Below, in pieces: positions 43,301 through 50,837 of a DNA stretch of 64,000 bases. The notes beneath the pieces are model-generated. The model was not told where the DNA came from, made no database searches, and worked only from the letters and a program-made list of their open reading frames with translations. Position numbers and translations under genes: made by a program. Origin of the DNA: Engraulis encrasicolus. Its lineage: Eukaryota > Chordata > Actinopteri > Clupeiformes > Engraulidae. The stretch lies in assembly GCF_034702125.1 (NCBI RefSeq), contig NC_085862.1:11522238-11586237 (forward strand), read 5' to 3'. The stretch's first letter is position 1. Every line of letters starts with the position of its first letter.

Positions 43301-46225
43301 GAACCATGTTGTGTGATCTGAAGAGACCAAGATAAACAAATTTGCTTTAGATGGTGTCAAGCGTGTGGTGGTAAACAAGTGAGTTTTACAAAAAAAAGGT
43401 GTATCCTCTCATAAGCCAAGCATGGTAGTGGGACTGACATGGTTTGGGGATGCATGAATGCTGTCAACATTGGCAATCTGAAATACACCTAAAAGGAACA
43501 TGCATGTCAACATGCACTGTGACTACTGAAGTAGATCATGATATTCTCCATAGGATTGCATTCAAATCTCACACCAATCTATTTAAGCCAGATGCAGACT
43601 CAAAATTTAAAAGTTCAATGCAAAGAAAGGTTGAAACACACACTGATGACCTCCCTTGTCATCCCTTTTCATTTCGTTTCATTTCGAGACGATTCGAGCC
43701 AACATCGCCCCCTCTCTACCGGATTTTAATCTGGGGTGTACTCACTTTTGTGAGTACATGTTCAAACATTAATGGCTGTATTTTGTTTTTTCTGAGTGAA
43801 CAAGAAATTTAAGCGGTTAAATACGTTGTTAAAAGGTCACTAATCATTGTGTCAAAGTTACATTTCTGTAATGCTTTCCTATGAAAAGATATACTCAAAA
43901 ATCTGCAAAACTGTGAGGGGTATATTCACTTTCGTGATATACTGTATGCAAGCCTCCAAATCATAAGCAAGCCTTGGAATTTCTCCTCTTATCATTTTAT
44001 CATTAGATCAATGTATCATTGGATCATTTGGGTCAAGCAGTGTATGCACAAGATTTGTATACTGTGATGATTATTTTTTTAGAGGCAAACACATCTAACG
44101 CATAGCACTGAGCTAAAGGTCTCGGCCAGGGGTGGGGAATCTTGCTCATTCGAAAGGCCACTTCAAATTCATTAATTAAGAATTATCATATTAAGCCCCA
44201 AAATAGTGGCATACCCCTTTAAAAGTCCTCTGAGGGCCGTATTATGAACACAAACCAGGATTTCCCCCTACACTTCAGACCTATATTGAAGCCAGGCACC
44301 TTTAAAACAGTCCCCAACTTCTCTCGAGCCCTTGAATATGACTTAATTGTATTGCAAATGTATTTTCTAAGATTACTTTTCATAATATGTCATATTTCAT
44401 GTGAAGCTGCATAACATTAAAATGACATCGGGGGCCGGATAAAATGGCCTCAAGGGCCGCAAATGGCCCTCGAGACATAGGTTCCAGACCCCTGGTCTAG
44501 GCCAATGTAGGTTATCAGACCTCCATGAGGCTTTGGGAGGGAGTTTTCGACACCTTCATTTTCCTGCTAGCTTGGCATTTGTTACGTAAAGTTACTGCCA
44601 TGAACATGAACACCCTGTTTAAGAGATGCCTTGTTGATACCATGTATTGCACACAAGACAGACTCAACATGTCAAGCTCAGCACCAGGATATGTGCTAGC
44701 CTGGTTCACACCAGACGGTGTGTGTGTAGCTTCGGCGTCTCCTGGCAGCGCAGAGCTACACGCACTACCGTCTGGTACACAGCCATAGAGCACGCTCCGT
44801 CTCCAACCAGAAAATAGATGGAGAATTTATTGTTTCGGCACGGCCTCCTCACCAACAAATTCCTTCAAAAACCTTCCTGTTAATCTTTAAAGAGTCAATG
44901 TAGTCTCTAATCTGTCTTGTGACTCCTCAATGTGAGTTACCGTTGATTTTGAAGCAATAAATGCTCCTTCTATTTTCTGGTTGGAGACGGAGCGTGCTCT
45001 ATGGCTGTGTACCAGACGGTAGTGTGTGTAGCTCTGCTCCGCCAGGGGGCGCCGAAGCTACACATACACCGTCTGGTGTGAACCAGGCTAGATATGTGCA
45101 TGCCAGGCTTGTACGAAATTCCGAATTGAATGAATTTCAATTCAAAGTAATGCATATGCAATTCATAGGAACACTAGGTGGTGCCATTACCTTGAATTTC
45201 TTTGAATTTAATCTACATTACCCATTGAAAGTACATAGAAACCACCACCTAGTGTTCGTGTTATGGCATTACTTTGAATTGAAATTCTTTCAATTCGGAA
45301 TTTCGTACAAGCCTGGTGCATACATAAGAGTACGACTGCGTAGCTACCCACGTTTTTGACTTACACATGGTAGAATCAGCCCTCTCATTACTGGACACAT
45401 TTTTTCCCCTTTCTTCTCCCAGTGGACCCCAAAGGATGATATGGCTTCTCTGAAAATCCATGGAAAGTGTGATGTCGTGATGTCCCTACTCATGGAGGAG
45501 CTGAACATTAAAGTACCAGCTTATAACAGGTGAAGTTTGCTTCTTTTGTCTCTGAATTTTCCAACGTACGTAACGTCTCTATTCATCATTGGAAAGCATC
45601 AATGCAACATAGGATTGCAAAAATGCAAAACTGTTTCACTGATGTGACACAAGATTTCATGACTGAGAATGTTCTTTAAAGCATCCCAAAGGTTCACAGA
45701 TAGTACGTTCCACTGAGATATGCACATTCAGTATAGGTCAAAAGTTTGGACACACCTTCACATTCACTGCCTTCTTAATTTTGTTTATTAAACACATAAC
45801 TCTTTATGTGTTCATACACAGTTATGCTCAGTAACTCTACACTGTACTGTAAATAGCCTTAAAATAAAGTAAAGGCATTGAGTGAGAAAGTGTGTCCAAA
45901 CTTTTGGCCTCATACTGTGTATATGGTCGCTGGTAGCAACAATTCAATTCCTTTTTTTATATATATATATAGGGACGAAGATCCTATTGTCACCATGGCA
46001 ACACCTCTGGGACCAGCAGAGGAGGCAAGTCACACGCGTAGATTGGTCAACTCTCCATCTGCCTGCCCTCAAGAGTCCAGTGACTGTACAGACGAGTCTT
46101 CAGAGGTCCGCGGAGGCTGGTTTGGACGTGGATACAACAAAGGACAGAGGAAAAAACTGACGGCGCAACAAAGTGAACAAAGAAACTCTGATGAAAAGAT
46201 GAGCAAGATAGATGTGGCTACATGA
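33326..46225 (+). CDS. sirt7: SIRT7, NAD-dependent protein deacylase sirtuin-7, complete, 10 exons
   Basis: Class IV sirtuin of the nucleolus and chromatin; it removes acyl groups from lysine (for example H3K18ac) using NAD+. Exons: 33326-33430, 34235-34372, 34763-34867, 35308-35378, 36212-36284, 36654-36752, 38316-38552, 38813-38893, 45423-45529, 45973-46225; total 1,269 bases, 422 residues plus TGA (human about 400). Seen directly: [17 protein letters not shown] (NAD loop, about residues 110-126), QNCDGLH (171-177), LHGN with catalytic His191, the zinc Cys quartet C199/C202/C229/C232, HFGERG (242-247), CLGSSLK (270-276) and the basic C-terminal GGWFGRG...KGQRKK. The start is the first ATG, with an ERK-A-E rich N-terminus matching the family's. 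Exon 7 ends at a GC donor. Intron 8 is 6.5 kb and full of transposons. Confidence 0.98.
33713..33735 (+). repeat. Poly-C tract
   Basis: Twenty-three consecutive C in SIRT7 intron 1; a likely site of sequencing error or length variation. Confidence 0.9.
34763..38893 (+). CDS. sirt7: SIRT7 exons 3-8, sirtuin catalytic core
   Basis: Exon 3 (34763-34867) ends at TGAGIST; exon 4 (35308-35378) carries [17 protein letters not shown]; exon 5 (36212-36284) [13 protein letters not shown]; exon 6 (36654-36752) [14 protein letters not shown] and the catalytic LHGN; exon 7 (38316-38552) both zinc-binding Cys pairs (CTSC and CGEC) and [10 protein letters not shown]; exon 8 (38813-38893) [11 protein letters not shown] and the NAD-contacting LYIVNLQ. 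No key residue is missing. The ORF reading past exon 8 into 39,124 is intronic repeat. Confidence 0.97.
34912..35205. mobile_element. hAT-like MITE, TSD GCGGCCAC
   Basis: TAGGGATGTCAATAAAATCG at the left, TTTACACCCCTA at the right, GCGGCCAC on both sides (34904-34911, 35206-35213). SIRT7 intron 3, 44 bases after the donor. Confidence 0.88.
35561..35769. mobile_element. hAT-like MITE, TSD ATCTACAG
   Basis: CAGTGATTCCCAACC...GGTTGGGAAACACTG flanked by ATCTACAG at 35553-35560 and 35770-35777. Internal tandem GGGGTACGTGTACCACTA. Confidence 0.9.
35895..36163. mobile_element. MITE with ATGCCGTG ends
   Basis: ATGCCGTGTCCAGACCAAGA at the left and TGGTCTGTACACGGCAT at the right, with GAGCGAA / TTCGCTC inside. 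SIRT7 intron 4, ending about 50 bases before exon 5. Confidence 0.7.
37026..37740 (+). mobile_element. tRNA-derived SINE, family A, split by a hAT element
   Basis: B box GGTTCGACTCC at 37075-37085, a conserved body (CCATGACTGAGG, GAGCATGG), and a tail that resumes after 37,679 (TCACAATGACAATGGGA). Other copies at 51,619-51,870 and 52,440-52,668. Confidence 0.8.
37293..37670. mobile_element. hAT-like MITE inside the SINE, TSD GTGCTGTG
   Basis: TAGGGGTGGGCGATATG and exact reverse complement CATATCGCCCACCCCTA, 378 bp, flanked by GTGCTGTG (37285-37292, 37671-37678). A typical teleost hAT MITE with ATCGTGAATCGCGAT words. Confidence 0.92.
39175..40555. mobile_element. 1.4-kb DNA transposon with CAGTCCCTCCAG ends
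   Basis: CAGTCCCTCCAG and CTGGAGGGACTG at the ends, flanked by a 6-bp direct repeat ACTATT (39169-39174, 40556-40561). No transposase frame is recognisable; probably non-autonomous. Confidence 0.75.
40048..40072. repeat. (GA)n microsatellite
   Basis: About 12 GA units inside the 1.4-kb transposon. Confidence 0.9.
40615..40905. repeat. Minisatellite, TTACA-rich units
   Basis: Variants of 'TGGTATTGCATATTGTTACA' and 'CTGGTATTACACTATATTAC' repeat in alternation over about 290 bases. Confidence 0.85.
40931..41500. repeat. Tandem repeat, about 122-bp unit, 4-5 copies
   Basis: Units contain CAGTCAGAAGTTATGG, TTCGGCCATCTTGAATTCAG, AAAGTGTTGACCTCC and AACCTACCCTAGAGCATTCA. A single reverse-oriented relative lies near 21,421-21,500. 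Confidence 0.88.
42641..43946. mobile_element. Palindromic Tc1/mariner-like element with two opposed transposase remnants
   Basis: Two arms of about 600 bp in inverted orientation around a short centre near 43,290; outer ends ACAGTATATCACGAAAGTGA and its reverse complement with TA. On the + strand from 43,317 a Tc1 transposase-like stretch reads [20 protein letters not shown]. The same sequence appears reversed in the left arm. Both are broken by stops and gaps. Confidence 0.8.
44127..44494. mobile_element. hAT-like MITE, near-perfect TSD
   Basis: CAGGGGTGGGGAATCTTGC...TCCAGACCCCTG flanked by GTCTCGGC and GTCTAGGC (7 of 8 match). Confidence 0.8.
44697..45090. mobile_element. Palindromic MITE with TAGCCTGG ends and 9-bp TSD
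   Basis: TAGCCTGGTTCACACCAGAC and its reverse complement; GATATGTGC on both sides (44688-44696, 45091-45099). The arms include ACGGAGCGTGCTCTATGG. A decayed relative lies at about 6,518-6,790. Confidence 0.9.
45104..45316. mobile_element. Fold-back MITE, family F, copy 3
   Basis: CCAGGCTTGTACGAAATTCC at the left and its reverse complement ending AAGCCTGG at the right; arms as in copies 1 and 2. It lies about 100 bases before SIRT7 exon 9. Confidence 0.88.
45423..46225 (+). CDS. sirt7: SIRT7 exons 9-10, end of core and nucleolar C-terminal tail
   Basis: Exon 9 (45423-45529) starts [17 protein letters not shown] and ends in phase 2. Exon 10 (45973-46225) follows an acceptor made almost wholly of TA repeats; it encodes [19 protein letters not shown], then a Ser/Thr-rich stretch, then GGWFGRG and a basic segment. 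The tail runs about 25 residues past the basic motif that ends the mammalian protein. Six bases after the TGA a CA microsatellite begins. Confidence 0.95.
45733..45922. mobile_element. Tc1-like MITE
   Basis: AGGTCAAAAGTTTGGACACA at the left, TGTGTCCAAACTTTTGGCC at the right; a typical teleost Tc1-type miniature element, in SIRT7 intron 9, ending about 50 bases before the last exon. Confidence 0.75.
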
Positions 46226-46230
46226 AATTA

Positions 46231-46286
<56 letters not shown>
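46231..46286. repeat. (CA)n microsatellite in SIRT7 3' UTR
   Basis: About 27 CA units beginning six bases after the SIRT7 stop codon. Confidence 0.97.
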
Positions 46287-46288
<2 letters not shown>

Positions 46289-47210
46289 CCCCTCCAGTCC
46301 TTGTCCCTCTCTTGTTTACAGTTTGGCCGGTTGGTAACAAGACTAAGCCCTTTCAGAACAACGGGCCTAGATGTAACAAGCACAATTCAAAGACCTTTCT
46401 CTTATTTGCAGTCGGGATGTTTGCAAAAGATGCTCATTTGTGCTGGTTGCCAGCAGGGAGGCTCCATTATTTTCTCAACGAAGATGGGGCAACGCGGAAT
46501 TAAGAGACCACAAGCCATAGGACAGTACGGGAGATCGTAGAGTCGTTTAACTTGATCCATGGAAGGAATATATTCTGGAGTAAGACCAGGCTATGGCGAA
46601 GGGACATATACATGGACATCTCCTGCCTCCACGCCTGTAGCTTGTTGACCACTCTCAGGTGTTCTTTACGAAGATTCTATGTGTGACTTAATTAAGTTTC
46701 ACGCTTGCGTCTAAGTTGAACACACGCATGACTTCATACACGTAGGTGTCCCGTTCTCTTGGAATAATGGACATGTTCTTAAAAGACGTTCTGTTCACCG
46801 GGGGATAAGTTAAACTTGCTGGGCAAGGTACTCATTATTCATTTGTACACACAGCTGCTTTGTGCACAGAACTTCAATGTCAGGGCATCTGAGAAAACAC
46901 ACTGCATTGAACACATTTTGTATTTGTATGGAAGCATTTATTTATTTGTTTTTAGATGGAATGTATTGGAGATGTTTAAAAGTATAACGGCCATCATTTG
47001 CAGCTTGTTAAAGTAACTTTGCTGATGGTCCTTCTGAGTTGTGGGTGTACTTGCATGATGGCAACGATGAGAGAATCAAAGAAATGTATGAAGAGAACTA
47101 AAATGGTCAAAAAAAGAAAATTCCCTCTATTTTTGATGCGATATTTGAGTGATATTTGTATAGGTGAGAGAAATACAGACCACTGTCCTCACAGAAAGCT
47201 CCAATGAAAT

Positions 47211-47216
47211 AATAAA
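47211..47216 (+). terminator. Candidate polyadenylation signal of SIRT7
   Basis: First clear AATAAA I found after the SIRT7 stop, 986 bases downstream. It would make a 3' UTR of about 1 kb that includes a CA repeat. Confidence 0.45.
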
Positions 47217-47305
47217 AAAAAATTGATAGACTTCAACTTTTTCATCACCTACTTACTCTATCTAGCTCATACTCTGATATGTAGGGCTAGGGCTGTAACG
47301 ATAAT

Positions 47306-47475
47306 GGAACGAGTAGAAGTCGCTCTGTTTTGAAAATGTATTCAGGTCATACGTTTCGACCCAACAGGGTCTTCATCAGGCTTGTGCCTGATGACACAAG
47401 CCTGATGAAAACCCTGTTGGGTCGACACATATGACCTGAATACATTTTCAAAGCGGAGCGACTTCTACTCGTTCC
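47306..47475. repeat. Large hairpin, arms of about 80 bp
   Basis: GGAACGAGTAGAAGTCGCTC...CTTCATCAGGCTTGTG faces CACAAGCCTGATGAAAACCC...ACTTCTACTCGTTCC, with about 5-7 bases between. It holds the recurrent TCGACCC...TGATGAAG motif. Confidence 0.9.
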
Positions 47476-47551
47476 TCTATCAGATACGCCTTTGTCCTGC
47501 ACCTGGCCTCAGAGAGGTGGGATCTGCGTACTTCTACTCTTATGAAGATTC

Positions 47552-47948
47552 TAGGGTTGTAACGAAACACTCAACTCATGATTTGGTTTGGATCACAATT
47601 TTTGACCTATGGTTCAATACATCCCACGATTTTTGAAATATATCTTTTCAATTGATCATTCTTTTTTTTTTCACATTTGCCAACACTATAAAATTAAATT
47701 ATCAGTAAAAACTATGTTAGGTGATAGGTTGAATAGGTTATAAGATGCTACTGATCATTTTGAAAAAGTTTTAAAATGATAATGATAATTTGAAGCTTGG
47801 AAGCACCATCACATATAGTGGTTGTTTTCTGGACTGAAGCGTAACAAAACTTTGACGGGCGCATAACGATACTGCCTCCTTGCATTGCAATACAGTATCG
47901 TGACTGCGTATTACGATTTCTCAGTTTGATACAATCATTACACCCCCA
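47552..47948. mobile_element. Decayed hAT-like element
   Basis: TAGGGTTGTAACGAAACACT at the left, ATCATTACACCCCCA at the right, with CAGTATCGTGACTGCG inside. No clean target duplication. Confidence 0.5.
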
Positions 47949-49577
47949 CTGATGCAGACACGGGCGGCAGCATTAGCTCCTATTTATTTTATTATATTTT
48001 ATTAAGATTGTTGCACTACCATATCTTCCTTGCAAATTTCTATCAAATTTGGTCAATGTTAAAAGGTGGCACAATGAGTTTCTAGAGGGGTCTAGATGGG
48101 GCCGGATTTTGCCAGGGGCCCCAAGGCTACTGGTCGCTGTGGCCCCAACGGAACAGAAATCCTGCAACAAAACTACATAGACAGCATCAGCATTCTGTCC
48201 CCAGAATAAAGGATAGTTGCTAACTAGTGGGTGGAGTATTGTAATGCATTAAAGCCCTTATTTATTCGATACAGTGTTTTATGTCAATTCTGCTTTTTTT
48301 ATTCCTTTGGCCTGCTGGGGAGGGGGGCCCTAGGCTGCAGCCACATCTACACATACAGTGTATGCAAGTGTACATATAGCACTCAGCCAGGGCCGGTTTA
48401 ACATCACGTAAATAGGCACGAGGAGGTATTGTAGTTGAGGCCAGTTCAAATGCAACCCCAAAATCTAAACGCACAATAGACACATATGCACACATTCCTA
48501 CACAAGTTTTAGTGTCAGTTGTGCATTCTGGCCCACAAAAAAAAATATGTTCAGGTAAAATGGGCCACCTATTCATTTCAAAATTAGAATTAAGGAATGT
48601 TTTTTGATGATTTGAATATTTTTTATATATTTTTTGTTTCTAACAAGGTTCATCAATATTAGCCTCAAGTACCACCATTTTCCCTGGCTGATGGCATGGC
48701 ATGATGTTGACTTTGAGGTGGGCCATAACACTCAACAAGAAGAGGAGTTGCAATACTAAAAGACTACTTTTGTGTTAAACTCATGGAATGTGTATTTCTA
48801 TTCCCAAAAAGACATCACACGTTTATTAAAATGGCTCCCCATCACTTGCGTTTGAAGTAAATTTAAGTTCAATATGAAATCCATGTCTTGTTCTGACAGT
48901 GAATGAAGTTCTGTCAGATCCACTCTACTCAAAAATGAGACGAGAAACAGAGATACATTTCAGAAGCTTTATTTCTGATTGCACATTTTGTGTTTGGTGG
49001 TATGGCTCTGTTCGGAGGAAGCTCCCCGGCTTCTCCATGAGCTCCATGGAAGCCAAGACAGGGACCAGCAGCATCCTCAGGTGGAGTGCCTTCCATTTAG
49101 CTGGAAAGGCAACATACCCCCTAGAACAGAGCAAGCAACAATGACAACAGTATGACATTGTTTGGCAATGATAAGTCTGGTGGAGCAGGGGAGGTGGTGG
49201 GTGCAAAACAAGCAGCAAAAAGCAATGACAGGAAAACAAATTCGGTAGTTTAAATAAAGCGTGCCAAAGGCCAGCATCCAATTGCGAGCAGCAGTTGATT
49301 AACTAAAGCGCAGCTGATTCGTGGACAGCTGTAGGGGTTAGGTTGGCGTCAGCCAATAGGCAAATAGGAGCGTTGACTACGTGGTCTGCCAGAACTAACG
49401 CAGATTGCTCGATTTGTCTCGTTCACTTTTAAGCTCCTATAGTTCACAAAATTAATTGGGTTTTTTCCTTCTTCAGTCATGAGGTCTTGTCAATGTGCCC
49501 ATAAGTTGCCTAAATAATAGTGCCATAATGTGAAAATGAAGGGCAATTATTTGCAGACTTAAGTTAAATGTCTACTC
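47949..49577. other. SIRT7-HDGFL2 intergenic DNA without recognised gene
   Basis: Short open frames (48,262-48,576; 48,925-49,281) show no family motifs. A 34-codon exon-like frame at 48,649-48,759 is treated as a finding. Otherwise unassigned. Confidence 0.45.
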
Positions 49578-49867
49578 CAGGGGTATTCAATTAAATGTCA
49601 ATGAGGGCCAGTTTTTCAAATTCCTCTCAGTTAAGGGGACGAACTATTTGTATGTATTATGGCTGCTGACTTTTGCATTTCTTAGATGTAAGTAATTTCC
49701 TGCATTTTAACGTCCCGTGTCTCGTTTCAGCACGATAAAGGAACCCATATTTTTATCTCTAAATTCCAAAAAAAAACGATTCTGTATTTCAAGGGGCTTG
49801 TGGGGGTCCAGAATCTTGCTGTCTAAGGGCCGCATCTGGCCCCAGGGCCGCCATTTGAATAGCCTTG
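49578..49867. mobile_element. hAT-like MITE, TSD GTCTACTC
   Basis: CAGGGGTATTCAATTAAATG at the left, ATTTGAATAGCCTTG at the right, GTCTACTC at 49570-49577 and 49868-49875. Confidence 0.9.
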
Positions 49868-50311
49868 GTCTACTCATTTCAAGTCTAACATGTGGTCAGA
49901 TTTAGGTCTTTGTAGTGGGCCTGTAGCCTACTTTAGGCCTAAATTATGCTTTGTGATAACGGCATATAATGTGAAATTGGAGGGTCAGCATTTGAGGACA
50001 GTGGAATAGCTATTTGAAGAACATTTTTTCATCCAAATCCAGACTGATTTTGGCACTGATGGGCCCACAGATAAATTGTAGACCCCACCCAAATAATATC
50101 GTTTGAAATAAAATTGCTTTTAACACCCAAAATCCAACTAGAATGCACACTACTCAGTACACAATGTAGGGAACTGTTCAGACGTGTTGAGTGTGAGGTG
50201 CATTTCTCCATTTCTCAATTTTCTCTACGGTTCTTGGTTGAGACTTGACACAGAGACATGGAAGTAAGAGTTACGCTAATCCAATTGACCTCTGTGTTCC
50301 ATTTGTACTCG

Positions 50312-50322
50312 AAGATGGCGGC
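50312..50322 (+). promoter_or_regulatory. YY1-like site upstream of HDGFL2
   Basis: AAGATGGCGGC, 516 bases upstream of the HDGFL2 ATG, resembling the YY1 core. It may mark the transcription start region of a TATA-less promoter. Confidence 0.3.
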
Positions 50323-50734
50323 CCAAGGAGCCTTTGAGAGACAGATTGCAATTGCCGTAGTTCCAAAATAGTTCCAGGAAGTGAGACTTGAACACAGAAA
50401 GTGCTGTAATGGTAAATGTAATTCATTTTTCTTCATTTTTACCTAATATTTGATTGCTATGACGTGGTTTTGTGTTCGTCTCTGGTGAAAAGAAAGCCGC
50501 TGCCTATAATTATTTGAATCTACGTGATTCATGTGTCCAACCGACTTCCTGTACACCAGTTGTCACAACTCTGATTTTCGTGGCTCTGAGTTGAGACTAA
50601 CGACGAGACCGTGATTGACGGACATTTGGGCCAATGGAAAGCACGAAGATGGGAGCTCGGGCTCGCATGTCAGGTTACCGGAAATACCGCCTTCTTACCC
50701 ACAGTTCTCTTTCAAAGCAGCTCGCATTTGATAT

Positions 50735-50742
50735 TTTATAAA
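50735..50742 (+). promoter_or_regulatory. TATA-like box upstream of HDGFL2
   Basis: TTTTATAA about 100 bases before the HDGFL2 ATG. If functional, it would give a short 5' UTR of about 60-70 bases. Inferred from position only. Confidence 0.3.
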
Positions 50743-50837
50743 CTACACAGTGCGGAGGTCTTGCTTTGAGGTAGAAATTTTATAGTATTGCCGTTGAACG
50801 CACATCGCATCAAAAAAGGCGTGGAAGTACAAACGAA

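Larger units (their letters stand above)
38894..45422. other. SIRT7 intron 8, 6.5 kb of repeats
   Basis: Holds an inverted duplication (38,969-41,677), a 1.4-kb transposon, minisatellites, a palindromic Tc1-like element, a hAT MITE, a TAGCC element and a fold-back. 41,700-42,640 shows no feature beyond CT-rich and poly-A patches. No gene in it. Confidence 0.85.

Noticed and set aside
43444..43812. 122-codon frame
   Set aside because: Tc1-like transposase debris in a palindromic element; identical protein appears in the opposite arm.
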